Positions 20,682-29,373 of a stretch of 34,446 bases of DNA are shown here, in pieces. The stretch spans positions 9,475-43,920 of the forward strand of contig NHDO01000043.1 in NCBI GenBank assembly GCA_002171735.1. Reading direction: 5' to 3'. The first letter of the stretch is position 1, and every line of letters starts with the position of its first letter. The translations under genes were made by a program, and so were the position numbers. Origin of the DNA: Proteobacteria bacterium TMED61. GTDB lineage: Bacteria; Pseudomonadota; Gammaproteobacteria; Arenicellales; UBA868. A model generated the notes under the pieces. That model worked only from the letters and a program-made list of their open reading frames with translations. It did no database searches and was not told where the DNA came from.

Positions 20682-21125
20682 ATGAAGGACCTCAAACTCA
20701 TATTCAAGAACTTCGAAAAGACCTTAAGAAACTCTGTCTGGTTCGATGACGGTTGGGAAATCTATAACCGGGGCGTCTATCTCCAGCTTTACAAAAGTAA
20801 CTGGTACAACCAGAACCAAGGGGGAGTGCATTTCGAAACCTATATCGAAGCACCCCAGATAAAGAAAAAAAGTTTCCCGATCTGTTTCCATGCTGAGGAA
20901 GAGTGCCCCGCTCAGCAGACCTTTATCAGCCGATTCCTTGATTCCCATGGCGACGAGATCAGGGGTTGGAAGGGCTATCGGGTACAGGGGGACGGTTACC
21001 GTGTCTGCCAGCGCGAGCTGCCGCTCAACACCAAGAATTTGGAACAGCGTCTCGTTGAAGAGTTCAACCGGCTACGCCAGCTCGAGACTGGTATAGATCA
21101 AGCCCTGCAGGACATCCAGGGCTGA
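20682..21125 (+). CDS. Hypothetical protein
   Basis: 147-aa ORF with plausible composition; no family recognised. Confidence 0.6.
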   Translation: MKDLKLIFKNFEKTLRNSVWFDDGWEIYNRGVYLQLYKSNWYNQNQGGVHFETYIEAPQIKKKSFPICFHAEEECPAQQTFISRFLDSHGDEIRGWKGYRVQGDGYRVCQRELPLNTKNLEQRLVEEFNRLRQLETGIDQALQDIQG

Positions 21126-21171
21126 GCTATCCCCAAGTTTCCCCTTAAATTAAACGCTTTTCGGACATTAC

Positions 21172-21357
21172 GTGGGATCCCCTAAGAGCCCCTGTATCGA
21201 TATTTGTGATTTCCGCGGCCCGAAAGGGTGGTGTTTGGGCTGCGCACGCACCCGTGAGGAATGCCGAAAGTGGAAGGCGATGAAGCCCTACGCTCAGACT
21301 TTGCTGATTAAGGAACTCGGGAGAAGAAAAAAGAAATTGGCGATTCAACAGCGCTAA
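21172..21357 (+). CDS. DUF1289 family Cys-rich small protein
   Basis: SPCIDICDFRGPKGWCLGCARTREECRKW; GTG start. Confidence 0.9.
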   Translation: MGSPKSPCIDICDFRGPKGWCLGCARTREECRKWKAMKPYAQTLLIKELGRRKKKLAIQQR

Positions 21358-21466
21358 TCCCCAATTTCGCTGACGGAGGCGGCAGTTTGCAGAAAATAAA
21401 GCTATCTTTAGCCGGAATCAAACTGAAAACGCAAAAATCTCACTGTAATTCATTGAAATTATCCCT

Positions 21467-21494
21467 TTGACAATATGTTATAATATAACATTAT
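21467..21494 (+). promoter_or_regulatory. Putative scn promoter with overlapping palindromic operator
   Basis: TTGACA (21467-21472), 16 bp, CATTAT (21489-21494); extended -10 TGtTATAAT (21476-21484); perfect palindrome ATGTTATAATATAACAT (21475-21491). Confidence 0.6.
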
Positions 21495-21511
21495 CAGGGG
21501 ATTGATTTTTC

Positions 21512-21538
21512 TTATCCATGGGATAACGAGATAGTCTT
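21512..21538 (+). promoter_or_regulatory. LTTR-like box and shared motif, copy 1
   Basis: TTATCC-ATG-GGATAA dyad (T-N11-A) running into GGATAACGAGATAGTCTT (21521-21538). Confidence 0.55.
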
Positions 21539-21598
21539 GGAGAAATCATTTCTCCGCGGTATGTTGTTTCTACTTACTAATTTGGAGGCGTATTTCTA

Positions 21599-22066
21599 AT
21601 GTCTAACCGCGAAAATATCATGCGGCACCTCAATATTGTCGGCCAGTTGCAGCCGGCGCTACACCAGCCGCAGCACGCTCCAACTGGCGACATGATCGAT
21701 AACGCCCACTTTCGGGCGTATACGCGCGCTTCTCACGATGTTGGAGGTGAGGCGGACATTCCGATTACTTGGGAAGAGAAAGAAGAGGAGATCTGGGAGC
21801 ACAACACTTTTGTCACCTGTGAAGTCCTTGCCTGGCGTGGCGTCTGGAACGCTGAAGAGCGTAGGCGCCGCCAGAACGTCGATGTTGGACAGACGATATA
21901 TCTTGGCTTGCCCTACTACGGACGTTGGTTGATGACAATCGCGCTGATCCTTGTCGATAAGCAACATGTGAAACTGACAGAACTGATAGATAAGGTCGAG
22001 GAAGTTAAGCAGCGCGCAAGGAAACAGGACGGTCAACTTTATGATGCGAAGGGGCACGATTTATGA
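21599..22066 (+). CDS. scnB: Thiocyanate hydrolase beta subunit
   Basis: NHase-superfamily sequence resembling SCNase beta; SD GGAGG at 21584; gene order B-A-C. Confidence 0.88.
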   Translation: MSNRENIMRHLNIVGQLQPALHQPQHAPTGDMIDNAHFRAYTRASHDVGGEADIPITWEEKEEEIWEHNTFVTCEVLAWRGVWNAEERRRRQNVDVGQTIYLGLPYYGRWLMTIALILVDKQHVKLTELIDKVEEVKQRARKQDGQLYDAKGHDL

Positions 22067-22416
22067 GCAAGAGTCACCACGTAGAAAAGGCCACTGGGGT
22101 CGGTGATCCACAGTGCTTCAAAGGGGAAGCGCCCCCACCGAAGTTCAATGTGGGCGACAAGGTACGGATCCGTAACCTGCCGGATATCTTTTATACACGT
22201 TCTCAGATGTACCTACGAGAAGCCGAGGCCACGGTCGTGAAGCTGGTCTACGAAAGTCCGCCGGCAGAAGACGAAGCCTGGGATAACACCGATAGCCCAG
22301 AGTGGTTCTATAGCCTTCTTTTCAAGCAGACCGATCTTTGGCCGGATTACCCGAAGAGATTCGAGGCGGATACTCTGGAGACAGAACTTTCCGAGCGATG
22401 GCTGGAAGGACTCTAA
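22063..22416 (+). CDS. scnA: Thiocyanate hydrolase alpha subunit
   Basis: NHase-beta C-terminal-like FNVGDKVRIRNLPDIFYTRSQMYLR; ATGA overlap with scnB. Confidence 0.88.
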   Translation: MSKSHHVEKATGVGDPQCFKGEAPPPKFNVGDKVRIRNLPDIFYTRSQMYLREAEATVVKLVYESPPAEDEAWDNTDSPEWFYSLLFKQTDLWPDYPKRFEADTLETELSERWLEGL

Positions 22417-22466
22417 GGTCGATAACAAGACAATTAATTATCAGGAAGTGAAACGAGGAAAACGGC

Positions 22467-23174
22467 ATGTCAAATTCAGATAACCACGACCATAAAGCCG
22501 CTCCTATGGTGGATGAGATCAGTGACTTCGAGGCGCTGGAAGTTGCGGTCCGCGAACTCTGTATAGAAAAAGGACTGTTCACCCAAGATGACCATAACGA
22601 GTGGACGGAGTATATGCATACACTGGGTCCGCTCCCAGCAGCAAGGCTGGTTGCGAAAGCATGGCTAGATGACGATTACAAACAGTTGTGCATCGATGAC
22701 CCAGTCAAGGCGAGCCTGGAAGTCGGCATTGACTGGATCACCAGTATGCCCTCCAACTTTGGTACCCCAAGCGATTATTGCAACCCGAGAATTCTGGTTG
22801 ATGCTCCGAAACTGAAACACGTAGTGGTTTGCACGCTGTGTTCGTGTTACCCAAGACCGATTTTGGGTCAGTCGCCGGAATGGTATCGGACACCGAACTA
22901 CCGCCGCAGAATGGTACGGTGGCCCCGGCAGGTCTTGTCAGAGTTCGGTCTGCAGCTACCCGAAGATGTTGAGATCCGGGTTGCAGACTCCAATCAGAAA
23001 ACTCGCTACGTGGTTATGCCCGTGCGGCCTGAAGGGACCGACGGCTGGAGTGAGGATCAGTTGGCAGAAATCGTCACCAGGGATTGCCTGATTGGCGTTG
23101 CACAGCCACATCCTGACCGGAAGGTTGACGACAAACGACCTGTCATCCCCGCAATTCACCCCTACGGCCACTAG
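22467..23174 (+). CDS. scnC: Thiocyanate hydrolase gamma (cobalt-binding) subunit
   Basis: Claw motif VVCTLCSCYPRPILGQSPEWYRTPNYRRRMVRWPR. Confidence 0.95.
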   Translation: MSNSDNHDHKAAPMVDEISDFEALEVAVRELCIEKGLFTQDDHNEWTEYMHTLGPLPAARLVAKAWLDDDYKQLCIDDPVKASLEVGIDWITSMPSNFGTPSDYCNPRILVDAPKLKHVVVCTLCSCYPRPILGQSPEWYRTPNYRRRMVRWPRQVLSEFGLQLPEDVEIRVADSNQKTRYVVMPVRPEGTDGWSEDQLAEIVTRDCLIGVAQPHPDRKVDDKRPVIPAIHPYGH

Positions 23175-23183
23175 AGATTACCA

Positions 23184-23519
23184 ATGACCAAACCTATCCC
23201 TTTACTGGAGAAGATCGGGAAGGAAGGCCGGGTCTGGGGAGACCTTTGTGATCAATATGGAGTGGATAACCCAGATCCACCGTGGCGTGTCCTATTGGAG
23301 AGTACGTGTGAGGTGCTGAACGAAGGATCATGTGTGCTGCCTTCACTTGAGAGAAGAGACGAGGAAGACGACTTGGTCGATTCGCACTACCAACACATTC
23401 CACACCCTGAACGGCAGTTGCTGGCACTTGCTCACTCAATGATTCTCCGGGGAGTCATTACGGAAGAGGATCTTGAAAAACACGTGAAGACTGTGACAGC
23501 ACGACTGAATGCAGCGTAG
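23184..23519 (+). CDS. SCNase activator / nitrile hydratase accessory protein (P15K-like)
   Basis: EKIGKEGRVWGDLCDQYGVDNPDPPWRVLLESTCEVLNE; directly follows scnC. Confidence 0.75.
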   Translation: MTKPIPLLEKIGKEGRVWGDLCDQYGVDNPDPPWRVLLESTCEVLNEGSCVLPSLERRDEEDDLVDSHYQHIPHPERQLLALAHSMILRGVITEEDLEKHVKTVTARLNAA

Positions 23520-23633
23520 CAAATGTCGAATATGAATGCGATGTAGCGGCGATAAAGAGACAACGAGTTGTAGGGAGATTTTTATAAGCACTTAGCTTTA
23601 AGTACTAAGACTATATTTAACGGAGGAGCAAGC

Positions 23634-25049
23634 GTGGACATGAAAAAACAGTTATCGCAGGAAGGCAAGTTTCTCGCCGCGAAGGCAAAATCGCAGGCGA
23701 TTGAAAATGACATTTTGGACGAGGAAGAGGCCCAGTTTGTAGACGGCGGACCCGTTGATGAAAACGGACTCCCGTTGAATGCCAAGAATTTTGGAGACGT
23801 CATTGATGATCCGTTCCTTAAAATAAATTCGGATCCGCTGTTTGGTGGTTTTCTTGGGACGGGAATTAGTCGACGCTCGGTGCTTCAGACTGGTGCTGCA
23901 CTGGCAGGTGCTGGCCTTGGCCTCGGCAGCATGCCCGCTTTCGGCAAAAAGGCATTCGACCCTGTCGTCAACATCTGCTACATCCCGATCACGGATGCGG
24001 CAGCGCTCTTGGTCGCGCATGAACTGGGCTTCTTCAAAGAAGAGGGAATCGAGTCCAAGCGCCCAACCCTGATAAGAGGATGGTCTCCGCTTGTTGAGGC
24101 GTTCGCGGCCCACAAGTTCAACCTGACCCATATGCTCATCCCGATTCCGGTCTGGATGCGGTACAACAACAAGTTTCCTGTGAAGATTACGGCCTGGGAC
24201 CACAGCAACGGTTCGGCAATTGTGGTCAATCCGGAAATCAAGACACCCGCAGACTTCGGGGGTAAGCAGTTTGCCGTTCCTTACTGGTATTCGATTCATA
24301 ACATCGTTTCCCAGAAGATCATGAAGGAAGCAGGGATCACACCTGTGATCCGGGCGCAGGATGCGGCCTTGGCACCTAATGAATGTAACTTCCAGGTGCT
24401 GGCGCCGCCCGATATGCCACCCGCACTGGCTGCCAAGAAGATCGACGGATACTGTGTTGCCGAGCCGTTCAACGCGCTCGGTGAGATCAAAGCCGGCGGT
24501 AAGGTGTTGAGATTTACCGGTGACGTATGGAAAGGGCATCCCTGCTGTGTCGTGGTCATGCATGAAGATGATGCAATGGATCCCGACCGCGCGGCATGGG
24601 CGCAAGGTGTGCACAATGCTGTGGTTAAGGCCCAGCTTTACACCGGGTCAAACCGCAAGGAAATCGCACAGCTGCTGTCACGCGAGGGTAAGAAGTACTA
24701 TCCCTTCCCAAGCAAGGTAGTGGAGCGTGCGATGATGTTCTACGATCCGGCGTACTACAACAATCCAGCAGCGATTCGTCATACTGATTGGGGACAGAAC
24801 AGGATCGATTTCCAGGCGTGGCCTTATCCGTCTGCAACGAGGCTGGTCGTTAATGAGCTTAAAAACGAAACACTGGTTACAGGTGATCGAACCTTCCTTG
24901 ACACCCTGGATCCGGAGTTTGTCATCAACGATTTGGTGCAGTACGAATATGTAAGAAACGCGCTACTGGCCAATCCGACATGGAAAAACGATCCGAGCGT
25001 GCCGCAAGGAGATAACCCCTTCGAGCGCGAAGAGATTCTGGAGATTTAA
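23634..25049 (+). CDS. NMT1/SsuA/NrtA-like ABC substrate-binding protein, Tat signal after ~78-aa N-terminal extension
   Basis: SRRSVLQTGAALAGAGLGLG; VNICYIPITDAAALLVAHELGFFKEEGIE; SD ggagg at 23622; in line with scn operon. Confidence 0.85.
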   Translation: MDMKKQLSQEGKFLAAKAKSQAIENDILDEEEAQFVDGGPVDENGLPLNAKNFGDVIDDPFLKINSDPLFGGFLGTGISRRSVLQTGAALAGAGLGLGSMPAFGKKAFDPVVNICYIPITDAAALLVAHELGFFKEEGIESKRPTLIRGWSPLVEAFAAHKFNLTHMLIPIPVWMRYNNKFPVKITAWDHSNGSAIVVNPEIKTPADFGGKQFAVPYWYSIHNIVSQKIMKEAGITPVIRAQDAALAPNECNFQVLAPPDMPPALAAKKIDGYCVAEPFNALGEIKAGGKVLRFTGDVWKGHPCCVVVMHEDDAMDPDRAAWAQGVHNAVVKAQLYTGSNRKEIAQLLSREGKKYYPFPSKVVERAMMFYDPAYYNNPAAIRHTDWGQNRIDFQAWPYPSATRLVVNELKNETLVTGDRTFLDTLDPEFVINDLVQYEYVRNALLANPTWKNDPSVPQGDNPFEREEILEI

Positions 25050-25064
25050 CCTATTGCAACGGCA

Positions 25065-25088
25065 AGCCCCCGGAAGACTCCGGGGGCT
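25065..25088 (+). terminator. Intrinsic-terminator-like hairpin at end of the scn/SBP operon
   Basis: Perfect 10-bp arms AGCCCCCGGA-agac-TCCGGGGGCT, T-run at about 25097 (not immediately adjacent). Confidence 0.75.
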
Positions 25089-25526
25089 CCATCGCATTTT
25101 TCACCGCGCACTCGTTCGGTATCTTGCCTCAACTTCCTGGGGTAGCCGGTGTGACACTTGAGTCCCGGCAGTTGGACTAGTTTGGCTCTGCATAACGTCC
25201 TGTCGCGAGAGATTTAGAGGGGATCAGATTTGCTACAGCTCAGATGCCCACAAAACCTACTTTTCGAGCTTACAGCACTAAATTTTGGCTCGAGTGTTCG
25301 GTCTGATATTAGAGAAATGTTCAAAGTGTGCGTTTGCGATTGATTTTTCCTATAAAGCTCATCCGTTTTTCATCTCGTAATCGACCACTACAAACCATCC
25401 TTGTCTCGTAGACTCTTCGTGTCGAGATGCGCTTCATGTTTTGGACGATTTTTGGTAGAGAGATATGAAGTACAAGAATTTCACCGACCCAACGTATCCT
25501 TTCGGATGCACTGATCAGGTAGCGTG

Positions 25527-25919
25527 ATGACAAATAAACTTTCAATTGTTTGTGTTTCTGGGACACTAGAGAAACTGCAGATGGCCTCAATGGTTGCGTC
25601 GGTTGCTGCAGCAAGCGGTGACGAGGTCACTGTGTTTTTCTCGATGAACGCGTTGCAGTATTTCACAAAGGACAACGCTGAATTGGCGGCGCCAGAGGAA
25701 GGTGAGTTTGGCCGGCTAATTGAAACAGAGGGTGTGCCCGCTTTTCGTAAACTGTTTGAGCAGGCGGCGGACCTGGGGGATGCCAGACTGCTGGCGTGTT
25801 CGATGGCGCTGGATCTCATGAAAATCACTCCGGAAGACCTGACCCTTGAGTTCGGTCCAGCTACCGGGCTTACCGCTTTTCTGTCTGACGCAGAAGACGG
25901 CAGACTTCTTTCTTTTTAA
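25527..25919 (+). CDS. DsrE/DsrF-like family protein
   Basis: MTNKLSIVCVSGTLEKLQMASMVASVAAASGDEVTVFFSMNAL...LLACSMALDLM with conserved Cys codon at 25797-25799. Confidence 0.82.
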   Translation: MTNKLSIVCVSGTLEKLQMASMVASVAAASGDEVTVFFSMNALQYFTKDNAELAAPEEGEFGRLIETEGVPAFRKLFEQAADLGDARLLACSMALDLMKITPEDLTLEFGPATGLTAFLSDAEDGRLLSF

Positions 25920-25957
25920 CCCTATTGAGGCCGAGTCCACTAGTCAGGAGATAAATT

Positions 25958-26188
25958 ATGTCGGAAACCAAAGTCGTTGATGCGCGAAATACCTTTTGCC
26001 CGGGGCCTTTGATGGAGTTGATTTCCTTCATGAAGCGCGCAGAGGTCGGTGATCAGCTGGAGTTACTCTCGACTGATGAAGGTTCGGCGAATGATGTGCC
26101 CCAGTGGATAGCTAAGGTGGGCCATGAACTTGTCAGCAGCGAAAAAGTCGAGGATATATGGCACATTACCGTAAAGAAGATAAAGTAA
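25958..26188 (+). CDS. TusA-like sulfurtransferase
   Basis: VVDARNTFCPGPLMELISFMKRAEVGDQLELLSTD (CPxP motif). Confidence 0.92.
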   Translation: MSETKVVDARNTFCPGPLMELISFMKRAEVGDQLELLSTDEGSANDVPQWIAKVGHELVSSEKVEDIWHITVKKIK

Positions 26189-26230
26189 GCTAGAACAGGG
26201 TTTAATGTTCGTGATTCTGGAGTCAGGTCA

Positions 26231-27364
26231 ATGAAGATTTTATTTGTCGGCGGGGGCATGGGCGGCACTATCGCTGCCAATAACGTGGCAAGGCGACTCT
26301 CCCGGGAAATGAGAGAAGGGAAGGTCGAGATCACCATGCTGTCTGCGACTGATCAGCACTGGTACCAACCCGGTTTGTTGTATGTTGCCTTCGGGAAAAT
26401 GGGAATGAACGATATCGTCCGGGAGCAGTCCAGCCTGCTTGAACCCGGTATTCAGTTTTTTGTGGATCCCGTCGAAGAATTTGAACTGGCGCATAATAAG
26501 GTCAGAACTAAAGGTGGCGTGGTCCACGACTACGACATGCTGGTGATCGCTACAGGCTGTGAAGCCGTCTATGACGAGGTGCCTGGTCTCGAGGAAGTTT
26601 CGGAGACCCCGTATACCCGAGAGGGCGCGACTCGTATGTTCAAGCGCCTGCGCGATTTCGAAGGCGGCAAAGTCGCGGTGGTAGTTGGTGTCCCGCACAA
26701 GTGCCCGATCGCCCCAATCGAAATTACCTTCATGCTTCATGAGTTTTTCGAAAAGCGCGGTATCCGAGACAAGGTCGAACTGCAATACACCTACCCGATC
26801 GCTCGGATCCATAATATTGAGAACATTGCAAAGTGGGCGGTTCCTGAGTTCGAAAGAATGGAGGTCGACTACGAAACTTTCTTCAATATGAAGGAGGTCG
26901 ACGTCGAGAACAGGATCGTGCATAGCGAAGAAGGGACTGAAAAAGAGTTTGACCTTCTGGTCGCCGTTCCTCCGCATCGGGGCATGAAGGTGATCGAGGA
27001 AAATAATCTTGGAGAAGGCGGCTGGATCCCAACAGATCGCTATTCGCTGCAGATGGACGGCCAGGATAATGTTTTTGTGCTGGGTGATACCAGTAATCTT
27101 CCCATCAGTAAAACCGGCTCCACTGCGCACTTTCAGAGCGAAGTCATTGGTGAGAATATTGCTTCGATTTTCCGCACGGGCTCGGCGACTCGTGAGTACG
27201 ACGGGAAGGTCTATTGCTTTATCGAGGCCGATCAGAATCGTGCAACAAATGCTTGTTTCAACTACATCGATCCCCCTGAGATCAAGGCGCCAACCAAGTC
27301 CATGCACATGCTGAAGATGTCCTACAACCAGTGGTACTGGTCTTCCGCTCGCGGTCTGCTCTGA
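26231..27364 (+). CDS. Sulfide:quinone oxidoreductase-like FAD-dependent oxidoreductase
   Basis: FVGGGMGGTIAANNVARRL, YQPGLLYVAFG, VPHKCPIAPIE, FVLGDTSNLPISKTGSTAHFQ, YCFIEA. Confidence 0.88.
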   Translation: MKILFVGGGMGGTIAANNVARRLSREMREGKVEITMLSATDQHWYQPGLLYVAFGKMGMNDIVREQSSLLEPGIQFFVDPVEEFELAHNKVRTKGGVVHDYDMLVIATGCEAVYDEVPGLEEVSETPYTREGATRMFKRLRDFEGGKVAVVVGVPHKCPIAPIEITFMLHEFFEKRGIRDKVELQYTYPIARIHNIENIAKWAVPEFERMEVDYETFFNMKEVDVENRIVHSEEGTEKEFDLLVAVPPHRGMKVIEENNLGEGGWIPTDRYSLQMDGQDNVFVLGDTSNLPISKTGSTAHFQSEVIGENIASIFRTGSATREYDGKVYCFIEADQNRATNACFNYIDPPEIKAPTKSMHMLKMSYNQWYWSSARGLL

Positions 27365-27408
27365 TCATTGCTTGAGCCCCATGCCCGTACCCCAGATCTG
27401 AAATTACG

Positions 27409-27822
27409 ATGACTAACCCAGATACTCCAGCTTCCTCGAGCCAACCCCAGGACCTCGCCAAACTTATCGAACTGGCTGCAGCCATCTCGTCTGCGCAGGA
27501 TGCGATGACCGATGATATTGTCACCCGTCTCGCCAGTGCTATGGGGGAAGGCATGATTCTGATGGATCGGCTTACTCGAAATCAGGGCCTGATGTCGCTG
27601 CTGCAGGCGCTCAATCAACCCGCTGTTCAGGATAGCCTTGAGTGTCTTGCCGAGGCGCTGCGTTCGGGATCGGTAATGGAGGCGGTAAGTGCGAAGACAC
27701 CGAAAACTGGCGGCTATGGCGGACTATTGCGGATGGCAAAAGATCCCGACGTCCAGGATGCTATTTATACGCTGGCGAGAGTAGTTAAGGGAATGAACCC
27801 AGGCGGCGATCCGAAGAACTGA
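27409..27822 (+). CDS. DUF1641-like protein
   Basis: Helical ORF after SQR-like gene; LLQALNQPAVQDSLECLAEALRSGSVMEAV...GGLLRMAKDPDVQDAIYTLARVVKGM. Confidence 0.72.
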   Translation: MTNPDTPASSSQPQDLAKLIELAAAISSAQDAMTDDIVTRLASAMGEGMILMDRLTRNQGLMSLLQALNQPAVQDSLECLAEALRSGSVMEAVSAKTPKTGGYGGLLRMAKDPDVQDAIYTLARVVKGMNPGGDPKN

Positions 27823-27850
27823 TACCCGCTTTGGGCTGTCGGTGCTTTGC

Positions 27851-28321
27851 CTATTCCGGAGTTGGAATCAATCCGGGATGATCTTCAGGCCTGTGTCCCG
27901 GAGCACTCCAGAGAAATCTCCGATCAACCTCGCGGATACTGATGTCATTGATGCTGGCCTCGCGTCTTCGCATCAGGCCTTCATCAGAGAACTCCCAGAG
28001 CTCATTGCCATATGACCGGTACCAATTGCCATCTTCATCATGCCACTCATACTGGAAGCGGACCCCGATTCGATTGTCCGAAAATGCCCAGAGTTCTTTT
28101 ATGAGTCGGTAATCAAGCTCCCGTTGCCACTTGCGAGTTAAAAATTCGACGATCGCACCTCGCCCTTGAAAATGGTCCGAACGGTTTCTCCACACGCTGT
28201 CTTCCGTGTACGCAAGACTGACTTTTTCAGGGTCACGGGTGTTCCAGGCATTCTCTGCCATGCGCACCTTCTGGGCTGCAATAGATCGATCAAAAGGTGG
28301 CTTTAGGTCGGTCGGTTTCAT
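27851..28321 (-). CDS. DUF1348 (SnoaL/NTF2-like fold) family protein
   Basis: [59 protein letters not shown]...[11 protein letters not shown]; start [10 protein letters not shown]. Confidence 0.9.
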   Translation of the reverse strand: MKPTDLKPPFDRSIAAQKVRMAENAWNTRDPEKVSLAYTEDSVWRNRSDHFQGRGAIVEFLTRKWQRELDYRLIKELWAFSDNRIGVRFQYEWHDEDGNWYRSYGNELWEFSDEGLMRRREASINDISIREVDRRFLWSAPGHRPEDHPGLIPTPE

Positions 28322-28487
28322 GGCTGGTTTTCCTCGAAATTCAGGAATCGTCTTTAAAGTCAGAGTATCATGAAGCGGCCAGATAAACGCGTCAAAGGAA
28401 GCCCCATCCAAGATGATTTGATTATCGACAGGGTAAGAAGATCGGATCCAAAGCTTGCATGACCGTAAATGACCATGTTCTGGGCGT

Positions 28488-28700
28488 GTGTTCTCGGTTG
28501 AATCGGCAGGGTCTGAAAGTGGCGTACACCAAAGCCGGTTCGAACGGGCAGCGCAGATATTGCACCGTCTCGGAGAGCTCCATCTGGAGGGCGTCAGCCC
28601 GTATCTGGACAGCGCTTTCCCGAACATTATCTTCTCAGAAGATTCTTTTGACGCAACGAAACTACAATCGCTTGGAGAAGAAATAAGAAGTATCTGCTAG
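28488..28700 (+). CDS. Possible small ORF or decayed gene fragment, 70 aa
   Basis: [61 protein letters not shown] start, no homology recognised. Confidence 0.25.
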   Translation: MFSVESAGSESGVHQSRFERAAQILHRLGELHLEGVSPYLDSAFPNIIFSEDSFDATKLQSLGEEIRSIC

Positions 28701-28723
28701 CGGGCATTTAGTGAGAATCTGGA

Positions 28724-28852
28724 ATGGCACCTGAACATCTTCGGGAATCAGTGCCTAATCCAGTGATTCACATAACGGGCGATGCGTTTTATCTAGTGTC
28801 CCAGGTATTTGATGAATTCGAAAATCAGTTACCGCTTGTTCGAACCTATTGA
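28724..28852 (+). CDS. Possible small ORF upstream of cynS, 42 aa
   Basis: MAPEHLRESVPNPVIHITGDAFYLVSQVFDEFENQLPLVRTY; bounded by stops; weak SD. Confidence 0.22.
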   Translation: MAPEHLRESVPNPVIHITGDAFYLVSQVFDEFENQLPLVRTY

Positions 28853-28873
28853 TGACCACCCAAGGAGAAACCA

Positions 28874-29314
28874 ATGAATAAAGAAGCAATGAAAGATCAA
28901 ATAAAAGAAGCCAAACTGGAAAAGCAGTTGTCGTGGCAGCAGATTGCTGAGACGACATCGATGTCAACCGAGTTTGTAGTTTCGGCATGTCTCGGTATGA
29001 ATCATCTGGAAAAAGCGGATGCCGATGCGGTGGCCGCATGTCTTGGACTGCCGAACGAAGTATCGATTGCTCTGCAGCAATATCCCAACAAGAAGTGGGA
29101 GCAGACAGTGCCGACAGACCCCGCAATTTATCGGCTTTATGAAATTGTCGGGGTCTACGGTGAAACGATAAAAGAGTTAATTCACGAAGAATTCGGAGAT
29201 GGGATAATGTCTGCTGTCGATTTCAACATGACGTTGTCCCGGGAGAAGAGTGAAAAAGGAGATCGCGTTCACTTGAGCTTGAGCGGCAAGTATCTGCAAT
29301 ACAGTTCTTGGTGA
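28874..29314 (+). CDS. cynS: Cyanate hydratase (cyanase)
   Basis: YRLYEIVGVYGETIKELIHEEFGDGIMSAVDF retains catalytic Arg/Glu/Ser; SD aaggag upstream. Confidence 0.97.
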   Translation: MNKEAMKDQIKEAKLEKQLSWQQIAETTSMSTEFVVSACLGMNHLEKADADAVAACLGLPNEVSIALQQYPNKKWEQTVPTDPAIYRLYEIVGVYGETIKELIHEEFGDGIMSAVDFNMTLSREKSEKGDRVHLSLSGKYLQYSSW

Positions 29315-29373
29315 AAGCGCTTAGTCAAACGGATTTTCAAGAATATCCTTGACATCGATTACCCTTGCGCACC

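Noticed and set aside
23652-24614. 320-aa minus-strand ORF
   Set aside because: Antisense shadow of the binding-protein gene; Cys/His/Arg-rich with no family signal
26240-27307. 355-aa minus-strand ORF
   Set aside because: Antisense to the SQR-like gene, whose motifs are convincing
29331-29354. Imperfect dyad GGATTTTCAAGAATATCC followed by TTGACA between cynS and the CLC gene
   Set aside because: Too close to the start codon for a -35, and dyad mismatched; likely chance
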